Positions 15,593-24,440 are shown, counted from the first letter of the stretch. The stretch: DNA of 27,188 nucleotides from Bacteroidales bacterium (GCA_030526445.1 JAUNCV010000007.1:1-27188); one strand, 5' to 3'. Translations and numbers: made by a program. Notes: generated from the sequence alone by a model not told the origin.

Positions 15593-17008
15593 ATGACACT
15601 ACCCAAGCCGTTTATCGACGATATTCAACCACTTCTCTCACCCGCCGAGTGGCACGATTTCGAAATAGCTCTCACCCAATCTGAGCAGCCCACAAGTGTG
15701 CGAATCAAGGACAACAGTCAGTCTTTCCCCATCAACTGTCAGCGTTCTCCCGTCCCTTGGTGCAAAGAGGGTTTCTATCTTGACAAGCGCCCTCAATTCA
15801 CGCTCGACCCATTACTGCACGCCGGCGCTTATTACGTGCAAGAGGCTTCGAGCATGTTCGTCTCGCACGTCATCCGCACGTTTGTTCCAGCCGAGGCTCC
15901 GCTCTGGGCGCTTGATTTGTGTGCAGCTCCGGGCGGCAAGAGCACAGCTGCTCTGCAAGCACTTCCCGAAGGCAGTCAGCTGGTAAGCAATGAAATTGAC
16001 CGAAAACGCGCACGTATCCTTGCCGAAAATATGCAGAAATGGGGCAATCCAAACATCTCAGTAACAGCCAACGCGCCTGCCGATTTCACCCCGCTCGGGC
16101 CTGTCTTTGATGTCATTATTACCGATGTTCCATGTTCGGGCGAAGGCATGTTCCGCAAAGACCCGGGCGCTGTGTCAGAATGGAGCCCAGCCAAGGTCAA
16201 AGAATGCGTGAACCTGCAACGCCAGATTTTGACCGACATCTGGCCATGCCTCAAGCCGGGTGGACTCCTCATCTATAGCACATGCACCTTCAATGTACAC
16301 GAAGACGAGGAGATGTTGCAGTATATTGTTGACCATCTAGGCGGTGAAGTTCTCACCATTCCGGTTCAGCCCGAATGGCACATTCACCCAGCCCTCACAG
16401 GTCCGTTTGCTCCAAATATCACACCTGCCTCGGCCTGTCGCTTCATGCCACATTTTACCCAAGGTGAAGGCCTCTTCATGGCTGCCATTAGGAAACCGGG
16501 CGATGCTGCTATCAACCCAACTGCAATGCATCATAGCAACAAAGCAACTAAACAGCAAAATAACAAACGAGGCGATAACAACAAACCAACAAAGCAACCC
16601 AAAATACCAGCATGGCTCAAGGGCGAATTTGTTTACGAAACAGATCGCGATGGCCTTGTCCGCGCCATTCCTGTCACCCACAAGCCATTGCACGATCTTC
16701 TCGTGGCACGCAAACTTTATCTTCTCGTCTCGGGCGTAGATTTAGGCACCGAAAAAGGCAAATCATTCTGCCCGGCTCATGCACTTGCCTTGAATGATTC
16801 ACTTTGTCCCGATGCTTTCCCAACGGCCGAACTCGACCTAGAAACCGCGCTCAACTACCTGCGCCGCGAGGCCATCGTCCTCCCCGACAACGTGCCAACG
16901 GGCTATATCCTTTGCACCTACCAAGGTCACAAACTTGGCTTTGTCAAAAATATCGGTAACCGCTCAAACAATCTCTATCCTACCGAGTGGCGAATCCGAA
17001 ATCTCTGA
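15593..17008 (+). CDS. 16S rRNA m5C methyltransferase, RsmF-like (NOL1/NOP2/Sun family)
   Basis: A 471-residue RNA cytosine-5 methyltransferase. An N-terminal RNA-binding part contains PTSVRIKD and HAGAYYVQEASSM (77-88). The Rossmann domain has motif I DLCAAPGGKS (108-117), NEIDRKRARIL, motif IV TDVPCSGEGMFRK with C181, and motif VI YSTCTFN with the catalytic C231. A C-terminal region (from about 345) resembles the PUA-like RsmF extension. Between them, roughly residues 313-340, lies a low-complexity Asn/Lys/Gln/Thr-rich linker of unusual composition. The start at 15593 is chosen over an open upstream frame because it begins the family N-terminus and follows the promoter. First of four genes on this strand. 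Confidence 0.88.
   Translation: MTLPKPFIDDIQPLLSPAEWHDFEIALTQSEQPTSVRIKDNSQSFPINCQRSPVPWCKEGFYLDKRPQFTLDPLLHAGAYYVQEASSMFVSHVIRTFVPAEAPLWALDLCAAPGGKSTAALQALPEGSQLVSNEIDRKRARILAENMQKWGNPNISVTANAPADFTPLGPVFDVIITDVPCSGEGMFRKDPGAVSEWSPAKVKECVNLQRQILTDIWPCLKPGGLLIYSTCTFNVHEDEEMLQYIVDHLGGEVLTIPVQPEWHIHPALTGPFAPNITPASACRFMPHFTQGEGLFMAAIRKPGDAAINPTAMHHSNKATKQQNNKRGDNNKPTKQPKIPAWLKGEFVYETDRDGLVRAIPVTHKPLHDLLVARKLYLLVSGVDLGTEKGKSFCPAHALALNDSLCPDAFPTAELDLETALNYLRREAIVLPDNVPTGYILCTYQGHKLGFVKNIGNRSNNLYPTEWRIRNL
16537..16598 (+). repeat. A-rich low-complexity linker with a 12-bp direct repeat
   Basis: CAACAAAGCAAC occurs at 16537-16548 and again at 16587-16598. The DNA between is rich in CAA/AAC/AAA, unlike the GC-richer coding DNA on both sides. 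The copies are 50 bp apart and so lie in different reading phases. Confidence 0.7.
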
Positions 17009-17029
17009 AACAACCCATCATCATTCTAT

Positions 17030-17911
17030 ATGGAAAGTATTAAAGGTCATTTAATTGCGTTATTTGTCATGGTAGTCTGGGGCACTACATTCGTGAGCAG
17101 CAAAGTGTTGCTCGATCATGGTCTGATGCCCGACGAAATCTTCTTCCTCCGATTTCTTCAAGCCTACCTGGCGCTCATCCCTTTGTGCCATCGCCGCTGG
17201 CTGGCAAAATCGTGGCGCGACGAACTCATATTCCTCGGCCTCGGCATCTTTGGCGGCAGCGCTTATTTCTTGGCCGAAAACACAGCCCTCCAATTCAGCA
17301 CAACATCCAACGTGAGCATCCTCGTTGGCTCTACACCACTCGTCACAGCCCTTCTGCTAGGCGCCATTTACAAGGCCGATCGCCTTAGTCTCAAGCAGTC
17401 ATTGGGCTCTGTTGTTGCATTTGTGGGCATGGCATTGGTGGTCATCAACGGTCAACTCGTGCTCCAGCTCAATCCGTTGGGCGATTCTCTAGCCTTGGCA
17501 GCCTCGCTCACTTGGGCCATCTATTCGCTCTTCATGCGCTGGATATCGGGCAATTACTCTACGCTCTTCATTACTCGCAAGGTTTTCTTCTATGGACTTG
17601 TCACCATAGTTCCATTCATGCTCCTCTCGGGTCACACGCCGCAATGGGCACACATCAGCCAGCCGGTAGTGCTCTACAATTTGCTATATCTTGGCCTCAT
17701 AGCCAGTTCGTTGTGCTATCTTTTGTGGAACTATGTACTCAAAGTCATCGGCACAATCAAGGCCACTAATTACATTTATATGCAGAGCTTTATCACCATG
17801 CTGGCTGCCAAACTTGTGCTGGGCGAACGCATCACTCTCATGGCCATCCTCGGAGTGGTACTGCTCATCTCGGGCCTCGTCATTCTGCAAAAAAACAAGC
17901 ACAAGGCGTGA
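17030..17911 (+). CDS. EamA/DMT-superfamily transporter
   Basis: A 293-residue inner-membrane protein with about ten hydrophobic segments in two EamA repeats (roughly residues 5-140 and 148-288). Typical features are VMVVWGTTFVSSKVLL in the first helix, NTALQFSTTSNVSILVGSTPLVTALL in repeat 1, and WNYVLKVIGTIKATNYIYMQSFITMLAAKLVLGERIT in repeat 2. The family exports amino acids, nucleotide sugars or other metabolites, and the substrate cannot be inferred. It starts 21 bp after the RsmF-like gene, so it is in the same transcription unit. Confidence 0.88.
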   Translation: MESIKGHLIALFVMVVWGTTFVSSKVLLDHGLMPDEIFFLRFLQAYLALIPLCHRRWLAKSWRDELIFLGLGIFGGSAYFLAENTALQFSTTSNVSILVGSTPLVTALLLGAIYKADRLSLKQSLGSVVAFVGMALVVINGQLVLQLNPLGDSLALAASLTWAIYSLFMRWISGNYSTLFITRKVFFYGLVTIVPFMLLSGHTPQWAHISQPVVLYNLLYLGLIASSLCYLLWNYVLKVIGTIKATNYIYMQSFITMLAAKLVLGERITLMAILGVVLLISGLVILQKNKHKA

Positions 17912-17943
17912 AGTTGTTTTGTATGACTGGCTCGCAACAACTT
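17911..17943 (+). other. Weak stem-loop between the EamA gene and greA
   Basis: AAGTTGTT (17911-17918) pairs with AACAACTT (17936-17943) around a 17-nt loop. No T-run follows. It may be a processing or partial attenuation site, or chance. Confidence 0.3.
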
Positions 17944-17980
17944 AATTTCTTCACATCTTAACTACTCTCATCATCTCTCT

Positions 17981-18448
17981 ATGGAATATTTGTCAAAAGA
18001 ATGTTATGATGCTTTGGTCGAAGAACTCAATCAGCTCGTCACCGTCGAACTTCCTAAGGCGCAGACCGAACTGGCCGAGGCACGCGAGAAGGGCGACCTG
18101 AGCGAGAACTTTGAGTATCATGCAGCTAAGCGTGCATTGGGACGACTGTTAGGCAAGATCCGCTTCAAGCAACGCGTGCTGCGTTTCTCACAGGTGCTCG
18201 ATACGCAACTGCTCAACGACGAGGTTGTGGGCTTGCTCCGCAAGGTCGATATCACCAATCTCACCCGCAACGTGTCCATGACCTACACCATCGTCAATCC
18301 ACACGAGGCCGACCTCAAAGCTGGCAAAATCTCTATCAAATCACCCATTGCCGAAGCCTTATTGGGCAAAAAGGTGGGCGATATAGTCGATGTCAAGGTC
18401 CCTGCTGGCATCCTCAAACTCCGCATCGACGGCATCTCGCTCTCATAA
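17981..18448 (+). CDS. greA: Transcription elongation factor GreA
   Basis: A 155-residue factor that rescues backtracked RNA polymerase by stimulating transcript cleavage. The N-terminal antiparallel coiled coil has the acidic tip in REKGDLSENFEYHAAKR, where D39 and E42 correspond to the catalytic D41/E44 of E. coli GreA. The C-terminal FKBP-like domain includes YTIVNPHEADLKAGKISIKSPIAEALLGKKVGDIVDVKVPAG. The length is normal. It lies 69 bp after the transporter gene and 30 bp before the methyltransferase gene. Confidence 0.95.
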   Translation: MEYLSKECYDALVEELNQLVTVELPKAQTELAEAREKGDLSENFEYHAAKRALGRLLGKIRFKQRVLRFSQVLDTQLLNDEVVGLLRKVDITNLTRNVSMTYTIVNPHEADLKAGKISIKSPIAEALLGKKVGDIVDVKVPAGILKLRIDGISLS

Positions 18449-18478
18449 TCATTTTTACTTTCAGAAATCTCTCCTATT

Positions 18479-19249
18479 ATGGCTCTCTCAAACATCGAGA
18501 AACATTATAACAAACACCCCGAAGACATGCGCCTCCAGCGTCGTCACGGCATCGTTGAGTTCGAAACCACGCTCCATCATCTCCACCGTTTCTTGCAGCC
18601 TGGGCACTTCATCCTTGACATTGGCGCGGGCACCGGCCGCTACACTTCAGCACTCATGGCCGAAGGCTATCAGGTCAAAGCCGTTGAACTTGTGAAGCGC
18701 AATATTGAGGTTTTCCTTAAACGCGAGCCTACAGCCGATGTTGTGCAAGGCGATGCCCGCAACATGCCCTTCCTGCCCACAGCTTCGGCCGATATCACGC
18801 TCCTTCTCGGTCCGCTTTATCACCTCATCAGCGACGAGGAGAAACTCAAGGCGCTCACCGAAGCCAAGCGTGTCACCAAACCCGGCGGACTCATCTTCGT
18901 AGCGTATCTCATGAACGAATACAGCATTCTCTCCTACTGTTTTGACGAAGAGCGTATCGGCTCTTTGCTCGAAAAAGGGTTTGTTAGCAAAGACTTTCAT
19001 ATCCAGTCACAAGAGGGAGAACTTTATGATTATGTCCGAATCGACGACATCAATCGCCTCAATCAGAAAGCGGGACTGACACGCGTCACCATCTTCTCGC
19101 CCGATGGGGCTGCCGACTATATGCGCACACGCCTCAATCGCATGTCGCCCGAAACCTTCGCTCATTTCATAGAGTATCAGAAGTGCATTTCCGAGCGTCC
19201 CGATCTCATTGGCGCAGGTAGCCATGTGGTCGATGTTGTTCGCGTGTAA
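18479..19249 (+). CDS. Class I SAM-dependent methyltransferase
   Basis: A 256-residue methyltransferase with a standard Rossmann core: motif I ILDIGAGTGRYTSAL (45-59), the acidic residue E70 ending strand 2 (KAVELVKRNIE), VVQGDARNMPF (88-98), ITLLLGPLYHLISD (106-119), and the post-I KRVTKPGGLIFVAYL. The GPLYHL motif is common in small-molecule methyltransferases of the Methyltransf_11/25 type. I cannot name the substrate. It is last in the operon led by the RsmF-like gene and ends at a strong terminator. Confidence 0.85.
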   Translation: MALSNIEKHYNKHPEDMRLQRRHGIVEFETTLHHLHRFLQPGHFILDIGAGTGRYTSALMAEGYQVKAVELVKRNIEVFLKREPTADVVQGDARNMPFLPTASADITLLLGPLYHLISDEEKLKALTEAKRVTKPGGLIFVAYLMNEYSILSYCFDEERIGSLLEKGFVSKDFHIQSQEGELYDYVRIDDINRLNQKAGLTRVTIFSPDGAADYMRTRLNRMSPETFAHFIEYQKCISERPDLIGAGSHVVDVVRV

Positions 19250-19287
19250 TATCTCATAAACCAATTTTTCTTCAAAACAATATAATA

Positions 19288-19330
19288 ATCCCTTCCTGTT
19301 CTTTCATTCACCGAACAGGAAGGGATATTT
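19288..19330. terminator. Bidirectional terminator with a 14-bp perfect stem
   Basis: ATCCCTTCCTGTTC (19288-19301) pairs perfectly with 19313-19326 around an 11-nt loop, with a T-rich tail on the plus side and an A/T-rich tail on the minus side. It separates two converging operons. Confidence 0.9.
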
Positions 19331-20541
19331 TATTCTGTCTTCATAAACAACACCTTCTTGCATTCAGAGATACACTCCTTGGCATAAGATATGTTGGCCG
19401 GATCTTCATCCTCGCCCACATGCTCAAGATAAAGTTCGTGATAACGCAGTTCGTTACGATAATCTTTAAGAATGTGGTAACAAGAGGCAAGATGATAATA
19501 ATTGTTTGGGCGATCGGGCAAAATAGAAGAGGATTTCTTGTACCATTTAATGGCCTCCTCAATACTTCCTCTCATCATCATGTGGCGGGCAATGTGGTTG
19601 TAGAGATAAAAAAGAAGTTCCTTGTTGGGCTGCATGAGCTCTACGGCCTCCTGAATATCATTCACACCCTGCTTGTTTATCTTATACACCTGGGCAAAAC
19701 GCTGAGTATAATCGGTATGCGAAGCGAACATCTGCCCAAGAGGTGACGTCGGATCAAAGCCTCCCTCACTTTCCTTGAGCCCAAAGATTGGGATATTGCC
19801 CGAATGAATGGCCACCTCAACAGCTCCAAAACGGGCCAAGGCTGAAGCATTCTGCCTGTTCGATTGCTCCACCACACGATACAGATGATTATAAGCCTCA
19901 CCCATATCATCAACAAAGAAGCACGAGAGACCCATATAATAATGTGTGCTGTTGCGATTATCGCCTTCTGCTATAAGCTTCCTGTATTCAGCAATAGCCT
20001 CTTTGTGTCTTCCCGCTTTGTGCAAAGCATAGGCTCGAACACTATTCACTTTGGTGTTGGTCGAATCAATGGCGCAATAACGATCCAGATAACCGATAGC
20101 AAGATCAGTCATCTGGGCATTGATGAGTGTGTTGCAAAGCGAAGCAAGATTGTTATAATTCTCTATGTTTCGCTCGGCCACAAGCATCTGATAGTTGAGG
20201 GCCGAATCAAGTTGCTCCATCTTCTCAAAACTGAGCGCCATGAGATGCAGATCGCTATCAAGCGAATCGGGATAAAGCAAGGAGCGACAAAGCTCGATGC
20301 TCTGCTGATATCGTCCGCGATTGTAATAGGTCAGCGCAAGCTCTCGACGAAGCGTGTCCGACGGATGCAGTTCATAGGCTTGCTCGAAACTCTGCAAGGC
20401 ACGATAGCTGTTGGAGTGCTGACGATAATAGAGCCCTTGGTTATAGAGCTCAACCCAAGCAGTTGAGTCGGCCTCTTGAGCAAAGAGCTGCGGGGCGAAC
20501 AAGGCTGCTTGCAAAATGAGAAGACGGAACAGTTTATTCAT
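19330..20541 (-). CDS. Exported TPR-repeat protein
   Basis: A 403-residue protein with a signal peptide (residues 1-21, cut near LFA-Q) and a series of tetratricopeptide repeats: YNQGLYYRQHSNSYRALQSFEQAYELHPSD (33-62) and the next repeat (TYYNRGRYQQSIEL), one near 170-205 (KAGRHKEAIAEYRKLIAEGD), and a clear pair near 310-375 (MMMRGSIEEAIKWYKKSSSILPD). TPR arrays serve as protein-binding scaffolds, and it is presumably periplasmic. Its ATG overlaps the stop of the upstream barrel gene (TGATG), implying translational coupling and possibly a physical partnership. It is last in the long minus-strand unit, just before a terminator. No enzymatic domain is visible. Confidence 0.82.
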   Translation of the reverse strand: MNKLFRLLILQAALFAPQLFAQEADSTAWVELYNQGLYYRQHSNSYRALQSFEQAYELHPSDTLRRELALTYYNRGRYQQSIELCRSLLYPDSLDSDLHLMALSFEKMEQLDSALNYQMLVAERNIENYNNLASLCNTLINAQMTDLAIGYLDRYCAIDSTNTKVNSVRAYALHKAGRHKEAIAEYRKLIAEGDNRNSTHYYMGLSCFFVDDMGEAYNHLYRVVEQSNRQNASALARFGAVEVAIHSGNIPIFGLKESEGGFDPTSPLGQMFASHTDYTQRFAQVYKINKQGVNDIQEAVELMQPNKELLFYLYNHIARHMMMRGSIEEAIKWYKKSSSILPDRPNNYYHLASCYHILKDYRNELRYHELYLEHVGEDEDPANISYAKECISECKKVLFMKTE

Positions 20542-22259
20542 CAGAAATGATAGGTTATGCTGGCCAGCAAGTTGTGGCGGCTGTTGGGACGGACATACTG
20601 ATTACCCACCCATCCGTAAGCTGGAATATGGCATTGTTCTGGATTAACACCTTGGGTAATAACCAGTTGCGGGCGAACGGCATAATCGTAGGCAACACGG
20701 GCTTCTATGGCGCCATCTTCGGTCTTATAATTGAGGAAGGTGCCTATCTTATACGAACGGGCTTCGTGCGAATAAAGATCTACGGTATTTCCCTCAGCAT
20801 AAGACGCGTGCGCATTAAACAGGAAGCACTTGTCGAACTGCTGGTTCACACCAATCTGCGCATTGATGCCCCAATGCTCTTTGTCCATCGAGATGGTTTC
20901 GGCGATGCGCTTATCCCACATCAGTGTGGCACGGGCATCGAGCGAAGTCTGCTGACAAACCTGCCACTTGACTTGTGGCTCGAAGCTGTAGGCACGACGC
21001 TTGCCTTCGTTGCCCCATGTGTAAACAAAGAGCGTGTTGTCGATATCGGTTCCCTGCTGCGACCAGAGCGCATTGAAACCGTCGTTGCACCAGATGTGCG
21101 ATACGGTTGCCGAGAACTGCACCGCCTCACGGTTCAACTGATACACAAGGGCGATGTTGTTGGCATGCATGCCGCGCAGCTCCTGATTACCATAGGTGAG
21201 CGTGTGCGTAACTTGGCGACGGAACGGATTAAGCTGTGCAAGCGAAGGACGGAAAAGTCGCATGCCATAGCGCGCCATAAGCGCCTGCTCTTTGTTGAGC
21301 TGATAGCGGAACATAGCCATAGGAACAAAGTCGTCGAGCTTGGTGTTGACCTTCTTGTCAGCAGTCTGCTGATGGGTATTCATATAGTCAAGCTGCGCAT
21401 TGGCCATAATTTTTCCCTTACGGAACTCGTAACCAAGACGATAGATGTGCGCTGTGTTGCGATAGTCGAACTGCTCGGCTTCTCGCTCCTTTCCTATTTC
21501 CTGCAGTTCATCGGTTTCGAAGTGAGTATCTTCGAAGCGGAAGCCAGCCGTAAGCTTTTGTCCTTCTGCCAACGGACGCACCCAGGTAAAACCTGCCTGC
21601 TGTCGGGTTTCATCTTCTTGCTGAACAAAGCTGTTGAGCACATTGCCCTTGTTCGAAGCTGAAACATGAGGATAATTCTCCAACTCCTCAATATTGTTGT
21701 CAGCACGCAGCATGTCGGCCGAATACTCTACTCGCAAGCTCTCGCCATTTCGACGTGTCCTATAAGTATAGGCGGCACCGAGCTTGGTCTTGTTGAGGTC
21801 GTGCTGCTTGATGTCTATATCGGTCTTGATGAGCGAAACAGTATTCGCATTCGGAAACTCCTCAGTGCGTGTGCCCTCGCCTTCGTGGCGCTGTCCATCA
21901 AAGCTGCCTTCAATCTCGAGCTTGTGCTGCTCGTTTATTTGATAGTCGAGACCAAGACCACCTTTGAGCGTGAGACCTTTGTATTCAACCTCCTGGCGCG
22001 ATTCATAATTGGCGCCATTGCGCAAGAGGGTAAAGTTCTTATCTTCGCTCTGATTCAGATTTTCTCTGTCCACGCCCTCCATGTCAAAGCGTGCCTTGAG
22101 TGTTACTTTGTCAATCTTAAACTTTGCATCGGCACCAAGGGCCGACTGTGCTGTGCCCAAGCCTCCCTGAGCGTGAATATCAAAATTTGCTTGTCCCCAT
22201 GCAAGAGGACAAGCAAACGTATTTGATAGTAAAATGAGACTTAAATTGCGATATTTCAT
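20541..22259 (-). CDS. Outer-membrane beta-barrel protein (TonB-receptor-type barrel without plug)
   Basis: A 572-residue protein with a signal peptide (about residues 1-22, cut near AWG-Q). The rest is almost wholly alternating amphipathic strands, ending in a C-terminal Phe (LASITYHF) as outer-membrane proteins do. The stretch ARYGMRLFRPSLAQLNPFRR resembles the outer-membrane beta-barrel family found at the C-terminal half of Bacteroidetes TonB-dependent receptors. Those proteins usually have about 800-900 residues, with a CarboxypepD-like domain and a plug before the barrel. Here the signal peptide leads straight into the barrel, so no plug or TonB box is visible. Coupled by TGATG overlap to the TPR gene. 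The function is unknown; a degenerate receptor or a pore/assembly partner are both possible. Confidence 0.75.
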   Translation of the reverse strand: MKYRNLSLILLSNTFACPLAWGQANFDIHAQGGLGTAQSALGADAKFKIDKVTLKARFDMEGVDRENLNQSEDKNFTLLRNGANYESRQEVEYKGLTLKGGLGLDYQINEQHKLEIEGSFDGQRHEGEGTRTEEFPNANTVSLIKTDIDIKQHDLNKTKLGAAYTYRTRRNGESLRVEYSADMLRADNNIEELENYPHVSASNKGNVLNSFVQQEDETRQQAGFTWVRPLAEGQKLTAGFRFEDTHFETDELQEIGKEREAEQFDYRNTAHIYRLGYEFRKGKIMANAQLDYMNTHQQTADKKVNTKLDDFVPMAMFRYQLNKEQALMARYGMRLFRPSLAQLNPFRRQVTHTLTYGNQELRGMHANNIALVYQLNREAVQFSATVSHIWCNDGFNALWSQQGTDIDNTLFVYTWGNEGKRRAYSFEPQVKWQVCQQTSLDARATLMWDKRIAETISMDKEHWGINAQIGVNQQFDKCFLFNAHASYAEGNTVDLYSHEARSYKIGTFLNYKTEDGAIEARVAYDYAVRPQLVITQGVNPEQCHIPAYGWVGNQYVRPNSRHNLLASITYHF

Positions 22260-22286
22260 TTTGCTAATCTAATGTTCGATGCATTT

Positions 22287-23147
22287 TTACTTTACAGCCT
22301 TGAAGCTCATATCAAGACCCTTAACGCTGTGGGTAAGAGCGCCGAACGAAATAAAATCAACACCAGCCTGAGCATAAGGAATCATGGTGTCGAAGGTGAT
22401 ACCGCCCGATGATTCTGTCTCGCAACGACCAGCCACAATCTCAACTGCCTTCTTGGTGTCGGCTGGGGTGAAGTTGTCGAACATAATGCGGTCAACGCCC
22501 TCTGCCAATGCCTGATCAAGCTCGTCGAAGTTGCGCACCTCGAGCTCAATCTTGAGGTTCTTGCCCTTCTCTGCACAATACTGCTTAGCGCGGGTCACAG
22601 CGTTGTGGATGCCGCCGGCAAAGTCCACATGATTGTCCTTGAGCAAAATCATATCAAAGAGGCCGATGCGATGATTCATACCGCCACCAATCTTGACAGC
22701 CATCTTCTCGAGAATGCGCATACCAGGAGTGGTCTTGCGGGTATCGAGCACATGGGTCTTGGTGCCTGCGTCGATGAGTGCCTGCTGATACTTGGCAGTC
22801 ATGGTGGCAATGCCGCTCATGCGCTGCATAATGTTGAGCATGAGGCGCTCGGTCTGCAAGAGGCTCTGCTCCTTACCAGTCACAATAAAGGCAACGTCGC
22901 CTGGCTTAACATGTGCACCGTCTTCAATGAAGACCTCCATCTTGAGCTCTGGGTCGAAGGCAGCAAACACCTTGCGTGCAATGTCAACACCTGCCAGAAT
23001 GCCCTCTTCTTTAATAATGAGGCGCTGCTGGCCAACGGCATCGGCTGGAATAGAACTGAGCGTGGTGTGATCACCATCGCCAATATCTTCTTTGAAAGAG
23101 AGCTTGATAAGCTCGTCAATGAGTTCGTTTACAATTTTCTCGTCCAT
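22287..23147 (-). CDS. nadC: Quinolinate phosphoribosyltransferase (nicotinate-nucleotide pyrophosphorylase)
   Basis: A 286-residue enzyme that converts quinolinate and PRPP to nicotinate mononucleotide, CO2 and pyrophosphate in de novo NAD synthesis. Family signatures are the start KEDIGDGDHTT, ERLMLNIMQRMSGIAT, the quinolinate-binding DTRKTTPGMR (R137, K138), KIGGGMNHRIGLFDMILLKDNH (H159, R160, K170) and the C-terminal ESSGGIT and VDFISFGALTHS. The length is normal. It lies 27 bp before the barrel gene and 102 bp after the acyltransferase gene. Confidence 0.95.
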   Translation of the reverse strand: MDEKIVNELIDELIKLSFKEDIGDGDHTTLSSIPADAVGQQRLIIKEEGILAGVDIARKVFAAFDPELKMEVFIEDGAHVKPGDVAFIVTGKEQSLLQTERLMLNIMQRMSGIATMTAKYQQALIDAGTKTHVLDTRKTTPGMRILEKMAVKIGGGMNHRIGLFDMILLKDNHVDFAGGIHNAVTRAKQYCAEKGKNLKIELEVRNFDELDQALAEGVDRIMFDNFTPADTKKAVEIVAGRCETESSGGITFDTMIPYAQAGVDFISFGALTHSVKGLDMSFKAVK

Positions 23148-23249
23148 AATATTTTATATGTTATTTTTTTTTGTTACGCAAGCAACGCTTGTTTTTTTTA
23201 TTGGTAGTTATGTTCGAAGCAAGGAACTTTTAACCCTTATCTTTTAACT

Positions 23250-24404
23250 TTAACCTTTCAGCTTCTCCATATTCACCACTGGGTTGCTATACATGGTGAG
23301 GAGGCGCTCCCACAAGAAGTCTTCGTCCTTGTTCGGAACGTCAATCTTAGCGAGCTGACCATTCAGGTAAGCCACAGCCTTATCGCGCTCCTCGGCAGTC
23401 ATCTTGTCGGCATACTTTTCTGTGCCGAATCGGAGGTCATAAGCCAGATAGTTGATTGGGAAGAGCACCATGTTGCTATGCAGTGCATGGTCAATGGTTT
23501 CGCACACGGTGTTGACCTGTGCATTCTTGTCGTCAATCCAAGGATAGGTGTCGAAGATTGCATTGACCTCGGGGGTAATGGTGAATACCACGCGGCCCTT
23601 ATAGCCAAAGATGCCGGTCTGCATCGACAGCAGATCGTCGGCCTTGCTCTTCTTCCACGCTGCATTGTCGCGCTTCAGCTGATACTCGGCAGCCTTCAAG
23701 TAGTCACATGGGTCGAACTCATAGCTGAGCGCCACTGGCTGCACATTGAGGTGGCGGATATTCTGCATAATGTCCTTGGTCTCGCCGCCCAGTGCTAACA
23801 TCTTGATGACCGAAGCCTGGGTTTCGTCCGAGCTATCTTTCGAGCGACCCTCTCGCTGGGCAATCCAGACTGGGTTCTTTCGCTCGTTAATTACATAATG
23901 AATATATTGCGACAAGCGCATTGATGCCATGAGCAACTGGCGTGGTGGCAAGCTGCGAAGCACAATAAACGACTTGTTGAGGCGAACCAAATCCTTGATC
24001 CAGTCATAAGCCAGCAGGTTGTCACCAATGGCAATGGCGGCAGTTGGCTGGTTGTGACGAATGAGCAAGGTGTTGAGGAAGGCCGAATCGAGCACAATGT
24101 CGCGGTGGTTGGTAACATAGGTAGCCGCACGTCCTGGCACAATATGCTCAGCACCACGAAGCTCTACGCTGTCGCAGCACTTCTTCATAACGCCCTCAAC
24201 CACTTGGCCAATGATGCCACGCTGGAAACCCTCAACCGTATTCAGTGTTCGGGCATAAGCCTTAAACTGCTCAAGGTCCTGACCGGGGAAGAACATATTG
24301 ATGCACTGCTCGATGGCTGGCTCGTTGAGCAAGTTACCGAGTTTTTCCTGCACATCTTCGTCATAATAATAACGAATCTCTTCAAATTCTTTTGGGTCGA
24401 TCAT
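23250..24404 (-). CDS. PlsC-like glycerol-phosphate acyltransferase family protein
   Basis: A 384-residue protein with an acyltransferase core: VTNHRDIVLDSAFL (97-110) in place of the usual NHxxxxD block, RLNKSFIVLRSLPPRQ (141-156) as block II, VWIAQREGRSKDSSD (179-193) as the EGTRS-type block III, and NVQPVALSYEF as block IV. It lacks obvious transmembrane helices. The family transfers acyl chains to lysophosphatidate or related acceptors in phospholipid synthesis. The acceptor is not certain, as Bacteroidetes also make ornithine- and glycine-containing lipids. An oddity is the His-to-Asp spacing in block I: H100 to D106 is HX5D rather than HX4D. It lies 36 bp after ddl. Confidence 0.8.
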   Translation of the reverse strand: MIDPKEFEEIRYYYDEDVQEKLGNLLNEPAIEQCINMFFPGQDLEQFKAYARTLNTVEGFQRGIIGQVVEGVMKKCCDSVELRGAEHIVPGRAATYVTNHRDIVLDSAFLNTLLIRHNQPTAAIAIGDNLLAYDWIKDLVRLNKSFIVLRSLPPRQLLMASMRLSQYIHYVINERKNPVWIAQREGRSKDSSDETQASVIKMLALGGETKDIMQNIRHLNVQPVALSYEFDPCDYLKAAEYQLKRDNAAWKKSKADDLLSMQTGIFGYKGRVVFTITPEVNAIFDTYPWIDDKNAQVNTVCETIDHALHSNMVLFPINYLAYDLRFGTEKYADKMTAEERDKAVAYLNGQLAKIDVPNKDEDFLWERLLTMYSNPVVNMEKLKG

Positions 24405-24440
24405 AACTGTAAGAATTTAAAAGTTTATAGTAATGGTGAA

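Noticed and set aside
23179..23199. Hairpin plus T-run on the plus strand that looks like a terminator
   Set aside because: The stem has only 5 bp and no plus-strand gene lies upstream; on the transcribed minus strand no T-run follows it.
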